DNA of 64,000 nucleotides from Anaerolinea thermophila UNI-1. Lineage in GTDB: Bacteria; Chloroflexota; Anaerolineae; Anaerolineales; Anaerolineaceae. Position numbers and translations under genes: made by a program. Below are positions 33,131 through 42,048 of the stretch, in pieces. The notes under the pieces were generated by a model that saw only the letters and a program-made list of their open reading frames with translations, did not search any database and was not told where the DNA came from. Position 1 is the first letter of the stretch, and the number at the start of each line of letters is the position of its first letter. The stretch spans positions 1,984,001 to 2,048,000 of the forward strand of contig NC_014960.1 of assembly GCF_000199675.1 (NCBI RefSeq), given 5' to 3'.

Positions 33131-34224
33131 GCGAGATCAACCTTCCCTTCCGGGATCATCACCTCATTGGGAAAATTGTTAAGCAAATTCAACGCACAGT
33201 AAGCAAACCATGGGTGTTAATGGAAATTTGCGGCGGTCAAACCCATGCTATTCTTCGTTATGGAATTGACCAGGTGCTTCCTCCACAAATAGAACTGGTG
33301 CATGGTCCAGGATGCCCTGTTTGTGTAACCCCGTTGGAACAAATTGACAAAGCCCTGATGATTGCCAGTCAAAAAGGAGTAATCTTTACTTCTTTTGGCG
33401 ATATGTTACGTGTTCCGGGAAGTTCAGATGACCTTTTTTCTGTTCGAGCCAGGGGAGGAGACGTCCGCGTTGTCTATTCTCCCATTGATGCCGTTCGAAT
33501 TGCTCAGGAAAACCCGGATAAACAGGTGGTATTCTTCGCTATCGGATTTGAAACAACCGCCCCGGCAAATGCTGCGGCCGTACTCCAGGCACAGGCACAA
33601 AACCTCAAAAACTTTTCCTTACTGGTCTCCCAGGTTCGCGTTCCCCCGGCAATGCACGTCATTCTGAGTTCTCCCCAAAACCGCATCCAGGGTTTTCTGG
33701 CAGCGGGACATGTGTGCAGTGTTATGGGGTACTGGGAATATGAACCGATAGCCGAAAAATACCAAGTTCCCATCGTGGTCACAGGCTTTGAACCGGCAGA
33801 TATCTTGCTGGGAATTTTGAAAACCGTTGAATTGTTGGAAAATGGAAAGGCGGAAGTGTACAATGCCTACCCTCGTGCCGTTCGAAGGGAAGGCAACCAA
33901 CCTGCGCAAAGAATGATTGAACAGGTATTCATGCCTGTTGATCGAAACTGGCGGGGAATAGGATTGATTCCTCAAAGCGGTTGGGGATTACGAACAGAGT
34001 ACAGAGAATATGACGCAGAAGACCGATTCCAGGTAGGACACATCCAGACCCACGAATCGCCCTTGTGTATTGCCGGAGAAATTTTGCAAGGGGTGAAGAA
34101 GCCCCATCAGTGTTCCGCTTTTGGCACACAATGTACCCCAGAACATCCCTTGGGGGCTCCCATGGTTTCTGCTGAGGGGGCATGTTCAGCTTTCTATCGT
34201 TATTCCAGGGTTCTCAAAATATGA
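33127..34224 (+). CDS. hypD: hydrogenase maturation protein HypD
   Basis: A 365-residue protein with the three HypD signatures: CGGQTHAI near residue 36, HGPGCPVCV near 59-67, and the C-terminal [4Fe-4S] ligand region including CSAFGTQCTPEHPLGAPMVS and EGACSAFYRY. It is the redox scaffold that receives cyanide from HypE and passes the iron unit to HypC. It overlaps both neighbours by 4 bases, so hypC-hypD-hypE are translationally coupled. Confidence 0.96.
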   Translation: MSEINLPFRDHHLIGKIVKQIQRTVSKPWVLMEICGGQTHAILRYGIDQVLPPQIELVHGPGCPVCVTPLEQIDKALMIASQKGVIFTSFGDMLRVPGSSDDLFSVRARGGDVRVVYSPIDAVRIAQENPDKQVVFFAIGFETTAPANAAAVLQAQAQNLKNFSLLVSQVRVPPAMHVILSSPQNRIQGFLAAGHVCSVMGYWEYEPIAEKYQVPIVVTGFEPADILLGILKTVELLENGKAEVYNAYPRAVRREGNQPAQRMIEQVFMPVDRNWRGIGLIPQSGWGLRTEYREYDAEDRFQVGHIQTHESPLCIAGEILQGVKKPHQCSAFGTQCTPEHPLGAPMVSAEGACSAFYRYSRVLKI

Positions 34225-35312
34225 ACGACTCAAACAACCTGCAATCCCTTCCCGAGTATGAAGGATTAGCCTGCCCTTTGCCACTGCCACATAATGACCA
34301 AATTGTTATCGGTCATGGAAGTGGCGGGAAAATGACCCACGATTTGATTCGAAAGGTCTTTCAGAAATATCTTTCCAGCCCTGCATTACTGGCTGGAAAT
34401 GACTTTGCCTCGCTTGTCTTACCCCAATTAAGTGAACAACAAGGCACTCTGATTGTCTCAACCGACTCTCACGTGGTCTTTCCACTATTCTTCCCGGGTG
34501 GAGATATTGGGCGTTTGGCCGTAGCAGGCACAGTCAATGACGTGGCTGTCTCAGGCGGTATACCACTATACCTCACTGCTTCATTTATCCTGGAAGAAGG
34601 CTTTCCTGTTAGCCTTCTGGAAAAGATTCTTGCATCCATGCAACAGACTGCAGAAGAAGCAGGGGTAGTATTTATCGCTGGAGATACCAAGGTAGTCGAG
34701 CGAGGCAAAATGGACGGTGTGTTCATTAACACTACCGGACTGGGATGGCTCCCTTCAAACGTGAATATCCATGGAGCAAATGCACAGCCGGGTGATGTGG
34801 TAATTCTGTCCGGGAGCATGGGCGACCACGGAATGGCCATCCTGACCGCTCGGGGGGAATTGGGAATTCAAAGCGCTATTGAGTCCGATGTTGCCCCCCT
34901 TAACCACCTGATCAGGCACCTGTTGGAAGCCGCCCCAAACACACATGTACTGAGAGACCCAACCCGAGGTGGTGTTGCTACCACCCTTAACGAAATTGCT
35001 CTGCAAAGCCGCGTGGGGATTTTGCTCGAAGAAAATGCTTTGCCGGTCAAACCCGTAGTGCGCTCCATGTGCGAAATGCTGGGTTTTGATCCTCTCTATA
35101 TTGCCAACGAAGGGAAAGTTCTTGCCATCGTTCCGGAACAGGAAGCACAACCTGCATTAGATGCCTTGCGGTCTCATCCCCTGGGTTCTCAAGCCCAGGT
35201 GATCGGGAAAGTTATTACCGAACAGCCGGGAAAGGTATTGATGCGCACTCTCATTGGCTCAACCCGCATCGTTGAAAGTTTATCCGGGGAAATCCTGCCC
35301 AGAATTTGTTAA
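34221..35312 (+). CDS. hypE: hydrogenase maturation protein HypE
   Basis: A 363-residue PurM-like ATPase that dehydrates the carbamoylated C-terminal cysteine to thiocyanate. It ends with PRIC, the catalytic C-terminal Cys. The N-terminal GHGSGGKMTHDLI and the TRGGVATTLNEIA segment form the ATP site. The ATG at 34221 overlaps the hypD stop; an in-frame start at 34182 would lie inside hypD. It is the last of the hyp genes. No hydrogenase structural gene or maturation protease follows. Confidence 0.95.
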   Translation: MNDSNNLQSLPEYEGLACPLPLPHNDQIVIGHGSGGKMTHDLIRKVFQKYLSSPALLAGNDFASLVLPQLSEQQGTLIVSTDSHVVFPLFFPGGDIGRLAVAGTVNDVAVSGGIPLYLTASFILEEGFPVSLLEKILASMQQTAEEAGVVFIAGDTKVVERGKMDGVFINTTGLGWLPSNVNIHGANAQPGDVVILSGSMGDHGMAILTARGELGIQSAIESDVAPLNHLIRHLLEAAPNTHVLRDPTRGGVATTLNEIALQSRVGILLEENALPVKPVVRSMCEMLGFDPLYIANEGKVLAIVPEQEAQPALDALRSHPLGSQAQVIGKVITEQPGKVLMRTLIGSTRIVESLSGEILPRIC

Positions 35313-35370
35313 AGGGAGAAAGAAAGAAGGTCGGGTATAATTGTTCTCCAGTCTAATCAAGGAGAGAAGC

Positions 35371-36171
35371 ATGAAAATTGAGTATCATGAGACAACCAAT
35401 GATCTGCAAACTCGCATCAATATCCATAATCAGTTTGGCGCAAGGGATATCGATGCATGGATGCTGGAAATCCTCCCTCTTCAGAAAGGGATGCACATTC
35501 TGGACGTAGGGTGCGGAGCCGGCAAACAATGTTTTTCTTTTTACGACCATCTTGGAGGTGAAGCCACCATTCTCGGCGGCGATGTTAATCAAGAATTACT
35601 GGCACAGGCCCGTCAAACAGCAGAAAAAACCAATCGCAAAGTCAAGTTTTTTGAGTTAAACTTCAACAAGGCGTTCCCGGTAGAAAGCGAACAGTTCGAC
35701 CTTGTCTCTTGTTGTTTTGCCATTTACTACGCCGAAAACATCCCCTTCACCATTGAACAAATGCACCGAGTGCTGAAACCCGGCGGACGGTTATTCACGA
35801 CCGGACCCATGCCGACAAATAAACAGGTTTTCTACGACATCATTCGCGAAGCCACCGGCAAGCCCATCCCCCCTATGCCGGGAAGTTCTCGTTACAGCAC
35901 GGAAATTTACAGTGCAATCGAAAAATTATTCTCAAAAGTGGAAACATACATCTTCGAAAACCCGCTTACTTTTGAATCCGTTGAACCCTTCCTGGCATAC
36001 ACTCGCGCTTCGCTCTCAGAAGATCGCAAGTTGTGGAATAGTCTATTCCAAACCAAAGAAGAGTTTGAAGCCATCATGAAACAGATTGAACAGGTAGCCA
36101 AGGCTCGCATTGAACACGATGGAAAACTGATTATGACAAAGGTAGTCGGTGGATTTATTGCAACGAAGTAA
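35371..36171 (+). CDS. class I SAM-dependent methyltransferase
   Basis: A 266-residue Rossmann-fold methyltransferase. Motif I is LDVGCGAGKQCF near residue 40, the acidic end of strand 2 is GGDVNQELL, and VLKPGGRLFTTGP is the post-motif region. UbiE-like overall; the substrate is unknown. AAGGAGAG lies 4 bases before the ATG at 35371. A PIG-L deacetylase gene follows 3 bases later, so the two probably act on a common, perhaps sugar-linked, substrate; that is inference. Confidence 0.85.
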   Translation: MKIEYHETTNDLQTRINIHNQFGARDIDAWMLEILPLQKGMHILDVGCGAGKQCFSFYDHLGGEATILGGDVNQELLAQARQTAEKTNRKVKFFELNFNKAFPVESEQFDLVSCCFAIYYAENIPFTIEQMHRVLKPGGRLFTTGPMPTNKQVFYDIIREATGKPIPPMPGSSRYSTEIYSAIEKLFSKVETYIFENPLTFESVEPFLAYTRASLSEDRKLWNSLFQTKEEFEAIMKQIEQVAKARIEHDGKLIMTKVVGGFIATK

Positions 36172-36174
36172 ACC

Positions 36175-36849
36175 ATGATGAATAACGACATGATTTTTTA
36201 CGGACGTCGAGTTCTTTTCTTAGGAGCACATCCAGACGATATTGAGTTGGGCTGTGGAGCATTAATCGCGCATATCGTCCCTCACACGGAGATCCGTTGT
36301 GTAACCCTTTCCGATAACCAGAAAAATCCAGCCCTTAAAAATCTGGTTGAGGAACATTACCGAAGCATGGAAGTCCTGGGAGTTCCCAAAGAATGGGTGG
36401 TTTTGGGGCCTTTTGAAACTCGCCGTTTTCCCCACTACCGGCAAGAAATTCTGGAGTATCTGTTGGATTGGAACCGGAAATTCCAACCCGATATCATTTT
36501 TGTGCATACCAAAGCCGACATCCATCAAGACCACGGTACAGTGACTGAAGAAGCCCTGCGAGCATTCCGTGGAAAAACCGTTCTGGGTTTTGACGTCATC
36601 CGCAGCAGTTATGGTTTCTTCCCCAGTTTTCTGGTAGAAGTAAGCCAGCAGGACGTCGAAAAAAAGATTCAGGCTCTAGCAGAATATAAAACGTATGCCG
36701 ATAAATATTATTTCAACCCTGAAATCACCCGATCTACCCTGATTCGTAATGGAGCCATTTGCGAAAGGCAATACGCAGAGGGATTTGATATTCTGAGGAT
36801 TGTGGGAGCCTTTGGTTGTAGAGAAATGCTCACTGCATGTGAGAGTTAA
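36175..36849 (+). CDS. PIG-L family deacetylase
   Basis: A 224-residue zinc deacetylase of the PIG-L/LmbE family. The metal and catalytic motif AHPDDIELGCG is near residue 19 and a second His motif, KADIHQDHGTV, near 113. Members de-N-acetylate GlcNAc-linked small molecules or lipids, as in bacillithiol or mycothiol synthesis, or PIG-L itself. It is cotranscribed with the methyltransferase and followed by a terminator. Confidence 0.88.
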   Translation: MMNNDMIFYGRRVLFLGAHPDDIELGCGALIAHIVPHTEIRCVTLSDNQKNPALKNLVEEHYRSMEVLGVPKEWVVLGPFETRRFPHYRQEILEYLLDWNRKFQPDIIFVHTKADIHQDHGTVTEEALRAFRGKTVLGFDVIRSSYGFFPSFLVEVSQQDVEKKIQALAEYKTYADKYYFNPEITRSTLIRNGAICERQYAEGFDILRIVGAFGCREMLTACES

Positions 36850-36855
36850 AACATG

Positions 36856-36881
36856 AAAGCGGCTGAACAAGCCGCTTTTTT
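36856..36881 (+). terminator. terminator after the PIG-L gene
   Basis: The stem AAGCGGCT with AGCCGCTT has a 5-base loop and a run of six T. It lies between two convergent transcripts and may also act weakly on the suf transcript. Confidence 0.85.
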
Positions 36882-36897
36882 GTTCTCCAGTGTAGAA

Positions 36898-37236
36898 TTA
36901 CGATTTTCGAGGAAACCCCAATTCAATCCAACCATTGACCACCCGCACGGGAAAGGACAAAGTATCCTCAACTGCTGGAAGGGTAAGCGCTTTTCCATTC
37001 CGAATATCGAATTTAGCACCGTGACGAGGGCATCGAATGCAGTAGCCGTCCAGTTCCCCCTCCCCAAGGGGTCCATCGTCGTGAGTGCACACATCCCCAA
37101 TGGCGTAAAATTCGCCCCCCACATTGAAAAGCACAATTGGAACACCTTCTACTTCAACAAACAAGCGCTCACCGGGCGGAAGTTCGGATTGTTCAACAAT
37201 TTGAAGGAATTCTACATTGGGCTCTTCTTTCATCAT
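36898..37236 (-). CDS. Rieske-type [2Fe-2S] ferredoxin
   Basis: A 112-residue small Rieske protein. The ligands are visible as CTHDDGPL (C-x-H) and CPRHGAKFD (C-x2-H), spaced as in the ferredoxin subunits of non-heme oxygenases. Homologues are often placed at the end of suf operons, where they may be an electron donor or a cluster acceptor. The start overlaps the sufU stop by 4 bases, so it belongs to the suf operon as its last gene. Confidence 0.9.
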   Translation of the reverse strand: MMKEEPNVEFLQIVEQSELPPGERLFVEVEGVPIVLFNVGGEFYAIGDVCTHDDGPLGEGELDGYCIRCPRHGAKFDIRNGKALTLPAVEDTLSFPVRVVNGWIELGFPRKS

Positions 37237-37640
37237 TCAAATTCCTCCCCAACCAGTCCATCCGTGTTTTCACCCAAGCCATAAACACCGGCTTTCAAAA
37301 CTTTTAGAGACAGTAAAGCACATTTCAAACGCACCGGACCTAACTCAATGCCAAGAAGATCGAGCACATCCTCTTTTGTCAGAGCCTTCACCTCATCCAG
37401 ATTTTTCCCAATGATAGACTCAAGAAGCAAATCTGCCGATGCCTGAGAAATGGCACAACCATGCCCGCTGAACGCGGCTTCGGTAACCCGGTTCTGGTCA
37501 TCCACGCGCAGGTCAATGCGGATATGGTCACCACAGAGAGGGTTTTCGTCTTCAAAGCGGATATCACAGGGTTCAAGTTCCCCTTTGTAGAGGGGGTTTT
37601 TGTACCGCTCAATGATCACTTCACGGTATAAATCATCCAT
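37233..37640 (-). CDS. sufU: SufU-like Fe-S cluster assembly scaffold/sulfur acceptor
   Basis: A 135-residue NifU/IscU-type protein. The zinc/cluster ligands are NPLCGDHIRI, SGHGCAISQASADLL and VRLKCALLSL, which give the three cysteines plus Asp of SufU. It receives sulfur from SufS. I choose the ATG at 37640, 7 bases after the sufS stop, because family members start MDDLYREVI; an in-frame start at 37685 would overlap sufS. Confidence 0.93.
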   Translation of the reverse strand: MDDLYREVIIERYKNPLYKGELEPCDIRFEDENPLCGDHIRIDLRVDDQNRVTEAAFSGHGCAISQASADLLLESIIGKNLDEVKALTKEDVLDLLGIELGPVRLKCALLSLKVLKAGVYGLGENTDGLVGEEFE

Positions 37641-37647
37641 ATACGGC

Positions 37648-38871
37648 TCATCCAAATAGTGAAAGCACTTTTTCCAACCCTGCAACCAGTTTATCTACCT
37701 CTTCTTTCGAAGAGTACAAATAAAAACTGGCACGAGTCGTCGCTGGGATGTGGAATTTATCATGCAGAGGCATAGCACAATGATGTCCTGCACGCACAGC
37801 AATACCCTCACGGTCCAAAATTTGGGCTACATCGTGAGGATGCACCCCCTGCATTGTAAAAGAGATAACCCCGCCTTTGTAGCGGACTTCGGGACCAAAA
37901 AATTTCAATCCGGGCACTTCGGACAATCGTTCCAAAGCATAAGCAGTAATTTCCTGCTCATGCGTATGAATCCAGTCCATACCCACTTCCTGAAGGAAAT
38001 CCACTGCCGCCCCTAAACCTATGGCTTCCGCTATAGCGGGGGTGCCGGCTTCAAATTTGTGAGGCAAGGAATTCGGCACAAAGTCACGAAGATACACCTT
38101 CTTAATCATATCGCCGCCACCTAAGAAAGGTGGCATTTTATCCAGAATTTCCTGCTTTCCATATAAAATGCCAATCCCTGTGGGACCGCACATTTTATGG
38201 GCAGAAAAGGCTACAAAGTCTGCATCCAAATCCTGCACATTGACCGGAAAATGAGGAACCGACTGAGCGCCATCCACAAGGGTTAACGCCCCCACCTCAT
38301 GGGCAAGACGAATGATTTCCTTTGCTGGATTAATCGTTCCCAAGACATTTGACATATGGGTAAATGCCACCAACTTGGGGCGCAAATCCAGCAATTGCCG
38401 ATATGCATCCAGATCCAGCAGGAAATCTTCCCGAACCGGGATAAACTCCAACCGTAAGCCCTTTTCTGAGGCCAGCATTTGCCAGGGCACCAGATTGGAA
38501 TGATGTTCCATTTCGGTCAGGATGATCACGTCCCCGGGATGCAAGAACTTTCTTCCCCAGGAATTGGCTACCAGATTAATGGCTTCTGTGGTATTCCGGG
38601 TATAAATAACTTCATTTGAAGAAGTTGCGCCGATAAAAGAAGCCACTTTGTCACGAGCCTTTTCATACGCCGCAGTAGCCTCTTCGGCTAAGGTGTGAAC
38701 GCCCCGATGAATATTGGCATTCATTAACTGGTAAAACCGCTGCATGGTCTCAATGACCTGCAGCGGCTTTTGGGAGGTTGCCGCTGAGTCCAGATAGACC
38801 AGCGGCACACCCTTCCGCACTTGCCGATGAAGAATGGGAAACTGTCTCCGAATTTCTTCAACGAGAGGCAT
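37648..38871 (-). CDS. sufS: cysteine desulfurase SufS
   Basis: A 407-residue class V aminotransferase-fold PLP enzyme, SufS/CsdA type. The N-terminal YLDSAATSQKP, the PLP-lysine motif FSAHKMCGPTG and the persulfide-forming cysteine in RAGHHCAMPLHD are all present. It releases sulfur from cysteine as enzyme persulfide for SufU. It lies in the suf operon between the 99-residue unknown gene (4-base gap) and sufU. Confidence 0.95.
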   Translation of the reverse strand: MPLVEEIRRQFPILHRQVRKGVPLVYLDSAATSQKPLQVIETMQRFYQLMNANIHRGVHTLAEEATAAYEKARDKVASFIGATSSNEVIYTRNTTEAINLVANSWGRKFLHPGDVIILTEMEHHSNLVPWQMLASEKGLRLEFIPVREDFLLDLDAYRQLLDLRPKLVAFTHMSNVLGTINPAKEIIRLAHEVGALTLVDGAQSVPHFPVNVQDLDADFVAFSAHKMCGPTGIGILYGKQEILDKMPPFLGGGDMIKKVYLRDFVPNSLPHKFEAGTPAIAEAIGLGAAVDFLQEVGMDWIHTHEQEITAYALERLSEVPGLKFFGPEVRYKGGVISFTMQGVHPHDVAQILDREGIAVRAGHHCAMPLHDKFHIPATTRASFYLYSSKEEVDKLVAGLEKVLSLFG

Positions 38872-38874
38872 AAA

Positions 38875-39174
38875 CTAGAAATCCTTTGTATAGTCTGAGC
38901 GTCCAGAGCCCTTCTTTTCTCCAGGAAAACGCACATGAGGTGAATTCACCGGATACCAGAGAATGTGGTCGGGGACCATCCAGCCATCTGTCAGGAAAAC
39001 ATTGGAACGAAATTGAATAGCCACCATTTTGGCATCAACCTGAACAACGATGCCCTTCAGCCAGCCACGCGTGCGCTGGCCACCTTTTTCATGGTCGCAA
39101 TAAACTTCAACCACGTCCCCGACCTCGTATGTTTTACTGGTCTCAGGCGGTTTCATGTATGAGAACTGTGCCAT
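38875..39174 (-). CDS. conserved-looking small protein inside the suf operon
   Basis: A 99-residue protein of unknown family. Residues 15-70 look like a small beta-barrel (YEVGDVVEVYCDHEKGGQRT, WLKGIVVQVDAKMVAIQF) of SH3- or KOW-like character; the tail is basic and probably disordered. It has one cysteine and no known metal motif. It sits between sufD and sufS, 3 bases before sufS, in the same direction, so a role in cluster assembly or its control is likely but unproven. Confidence 0.7.
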   Translation of the reverse strand: MAQFSYMKPPETSKTYEVGDVVEVYCDHEKGGQRTRGWLKGIVVQVDAKMVAIQFRSNVFLTDGWMVPDHILWYPVNSPHVRFPGEKKGSGRSDYTKDF

Positions 39175-39222
39175 AGTCCACTTGCTCCTGGCAAAGTTAT
39201 TAAGCCAGACAATTATACAATA

Positions 39223-40596
39223 TTATCGCCCCATTTGCTCATCAAAGACGCGCATTTTCTCAGCAATAGTGCGCTGGAAGCGCTGGCGCACTCCCTCAAA
39301 CGGGATGCGTTGCATAATTGGGTCGAAGAAGCCTTCTACAATCAGCCGTTCAGCAAGCGGGCGAGAAATTCCCCGAGCCATCAAATAGAAAATCTGCTCT
39401 TCATCGATTTTTCCAACCGTTGCCCCGTGCGTACAGCGAACATCATCTGCCAGAATTTCCAGCCCTGGAATGGAATCTGCGCGGGCTTTGGGGCTAAGCA
39501 CCAAATTACGGTTAGCCTGATAGCCATCCGTCTTCTGCGCACCTGGAGCAACGTAAATCATGCCCTGCCAGACAGAACGAGATTCCTGAATCAATGCCCC
39601 TTTGAAGAGCAAATCGCTGGTGGTATGAGGCGCAAGGTGGTTTTGCTGTGTATCATGGTCGAGATGCTGATCGTGGTCGGTGAAATAGAAGCCAGACATC
39701 TTTCCCGTGCTGCCTTCACCCACCAGATCAATTTCTGAGAAGTTTTTCGTTAAGTGACTACCGATAGCGCCAAAAATCCAGTCCAGATGACCATCCCGGT
39801 CTACCAGTGCACGCTCATGGGTGAAATTCCAAACATGCTCACCCCAACTCTGTAATTCTACAAAGGTCAATTGAGCCCCATTGCCCACATACAGTTCCAC
39901 AATTCCGGCGTGAAGGGCTTGCTCCATTTCTGTGGGAGAGGCAAACTCGTGCACATAAGTTGCCGAAGCCCCCTCTTCAAGGTACACGAGGAAATGGGAA
40001 ATGTATGCCAATCCTGTACCAGGACCCCATAACAGACTATGCAAAGGAGTTTTAAGGTGAACGTTGCGGGGAACGTATAAGAACACCCCTGTGTGTGCCA
40101 GCGCACCGGCTAAAGCGGCAAACTTTCCATCAGAAGTGCGGACGGCTTTCCCAAGAATTTTTGTTACCAGAGAAGGATACTCCCGCAAAGCGCTCTGATA
40201 ATCGGTGAAAATAACACCTTGTTTCTTTAATTCCTCATCCAGTTGGACTTGAGCCTTTCCCGGAAGCAGCACAATTTCTCCCCCATGCTCACCATCGGCA
40301 AGAGGCTGGAGTAGTTCATCAGGAGGAGGGGTAAGATCTTTATATTCCTGCTCGCGGGGTAATCGGAATAAATCCGCCTTCAACCCTCGAATATCCGTCC
40401 TCCGCCACGCCTCTTCCTGAACAGAGGGCATGGGGAAGGTTTGAAAGTTTTGCCAGGCTTCTTTGCGGTAAGCAATCAAATCCGGGTGTGGCAGATTGAA
40501 ATCTACCAGATTCTGGTCAAACTTAAATTCTTTAGGTTTTGAAATATCCGCCCGCCGGGTGCGGGTAACAATTCGCGGTGTTTCCTGTATTGCCAT
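39223..40596 (-). CDS. sufD: Fe-S cluster assembly protein SufD
   Basis: A 457-residue SufB/SufD-fold protein. The beta-helix core includes GAQLTFVELQSWGEHVWNF, and the C-terminal RCTHGATVGKIDEEQIFYLM and EGFFDPIMQRIP are typical of SufD. It forms SufBC2D with the neighbouring gene products. It ends about 50 bases before the small unknown gene and starts 13 bases after sufB. Confidence 0.95.
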   Translation of the reverse strand: MAIQETPRIVTRTRRADISKPKEFKFDQNLVDFNLPHPDLIAYRKEAWQNFQTFPMPSVQEEAWRRTDIRGLKADLFRLPREQEYKDLTPPPDELLQPLADGEHGGEIVLLPGKAQVQLDEELKKQGVIFTDYQSALREYPSLVTKILGKAVRTSDGKFAALAGALAHTGVFLYVPRNVHLKTPLHSLLWGPGTGLAYISHFLVYLEEGASATYVHEFASPTEMEQALHAGIVELYVGNGAQLTFVELQSWGEHVWNFTHERALVDRDGHLDWIFGAIGSHLTKNFSEIDLVGEGSTGKMSGFYFTDHDQHLDHDTQQNHLAPHTTSDLLFKGALIQESRSVWQGMIYVAPGAQKTDGYQANRNLVLSPKARADSIPGLEILADDVRCTHGATVGKIDEEQIFYLMARGISRPLAERLIVEGFFDPIMQRIPFEGVRQRFQRTIAEKMRVFDEQMGR

Positions 40597-40609
40597 GACT
40601 TTTCCTCCC

Positions 40610-42022
40610 TTAACCGATTGAGCCTTCCATTTGCAACTGAATCAGCCGGTTCATCTCTACGGCATATTCCATGGGGAGTTCCTTGACCAGAGGCTCAATG
40701 AATCCCGAAACGACCATTGTGGTGGCTTCTTCTTCGCTTAAACCACGGCTCATGAGGTAGAAAAGTTGCTCTTCCCCAACTTTGGAGACCGAGGCTTCGT
40801 GTCCAATAGTGACATCTTCTTCATCGATCTCAATGTAAGGATAGGTATCCGAACGGGATTTATCATCCAGAAGGAGAGCATCACAGACGACATTGGAACG
40901 GACACCTTCAGCACCTTTGTAAACCTTCAGCAAGCCACGATAAGAAGTTCGGCCACCACTCTTGCTGATGGACTTTGAAGTGATTTTGCTACTGGTATGA
41001 GGAGCAAAGTGGATGACCTTTCCCCCGGCATCTTGATGCTGTCCTTTGCCCGCAAAGGCAATGGAGAGAATTTCCCCTCGGGCCCCAGGTTCCATCAAGT
41101 AGCAGGAGGGATACTTCATGGTTACCTTGGAACCAAGGTTGGCATCCACCCATTCCATCACACCATCGCCATATACCACAGCGCGTTGGGTGACCAGATT
41201 ATAGACATTATTCGACCAGTTCTGAATGGTTGTATAGCGAACACGCGCACCCCGTTTCACCACAATCTCAATCACCCCGCTGTGGAATGAGTCGGTAGTG
41301 TATTGAGGAGCAGTACATCCTTCCACGTAGTGAACCTGAGCGCCTTCATCGGCAATGATCAAGGTGCGTTCAAACTGACCGATATTCGCAACATTTAGAC
41401 GGAAATAGGCCTGAAGTGGCAAATCTACCTTTACGCCTTTAGGAACATACACGAATGAACCACCAGACCATACCGCGCTGTTCAGAGCGGCAAACTTATT
41501 GTCCTCAATAGGAACTACCGTGCCAAAATACTCGCGGAACAAATCAGGATGTTTTCGCAAACCATCTTCAATACTGAGGAAAATCACCCCTTGTTTTTCC
41601 AGGTGTTCCTGAATACTGTGGTACACCATCTCGGACTCATACTGAGCGCCCACGCCAGCAAGAAATTTCTGCTCCGCCTCCGGAATACCCAAACGGGTAA
41701 AAGTTTCCTTGATAGTGGCAGGAACATCATCCCATGAACGCCCTTCTTTGTCCGTCGGTTTGACATAGTAATAAATATCATTCAAATCCAGGTCGCTTAA
41801 GTCCGCCCCCCAAGTTGGCATGGGACGTTTCAGGAAATGATCCAGGGCTTTAAGACGAAACTCCAGCATCCATTGAGGTTCCCCCTTCATGCGGGAGATC
41901 TGCTCTACCACCTCGCGATCCAGCCCTTTACGGCTCTTAAACACATAAGTCTCAGGATCGCTAAAGCCATACCGATATTGATCCAGAGCCTCTAAAAACT
42001 CATTCTGCGGGGAGTTAGCCAT
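40610..42022 (-). CDS. sufB: Fe-S cluster assembly protein SufB
   Basis: A 470-residue SufB. The N-terminal KSRKGLDREVVEQISRMKGE, the central GCTAPQYTTDSFHSGVIEIV and the C-terminal GHEASVSKVGEEQLFYLMSR are family signatures; the region includes the candidate cluster-site Cys in the beta helix. The ATG at 42022 is preceded by AGGAGG and gives the normal SufB length; a longer frame from 42082 would overlap sufC. Confidence 0.96.
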   Translation of the reverse strand: MANSPQNEFLEALDQYRYGFSDPETYVFKSRKGLDREVVEQISRMKGEPQWMLEFRLKALDHFLKRPMPTWGADLSDLDLNDIYYYVKPTDKEGRSWDDVPATIKETFTRLGIPEAEQKFLAGVGAQYESEMVYHSIQEHLEKQGVIFLSIEDGLRKHPDLFREYFGTVVPIEDNKFAALNSAVWSGGSFVYVPKGVKVDLPLQAYFRLNVANIGQFERTLIIADEGAQVHYVEGCTAPQYTTDSFHSGVIEIVVKRGARVRYTTIQNWSNNVYNLVTQRAVVYGDGVMEWVDANLGSKVTMKYPSCYLMEPGARGEILSIAFAGKGQHQDAGGKVIHFAPHTSSKITSKSISKSGGRTSYRGLLKVYKGAEGVRSNVVCDALLLDDKSRSDTYPYIEIDEEDVTIGHEASVSKVGEEQLFYLMSRGLSEEEATTMVVSGFIEPLVKELPMEYAVEMNRLIQLQMEGSIG

Positions 42023-42048
42023 ATCAACCTCCTGATACCCGTAAAACC

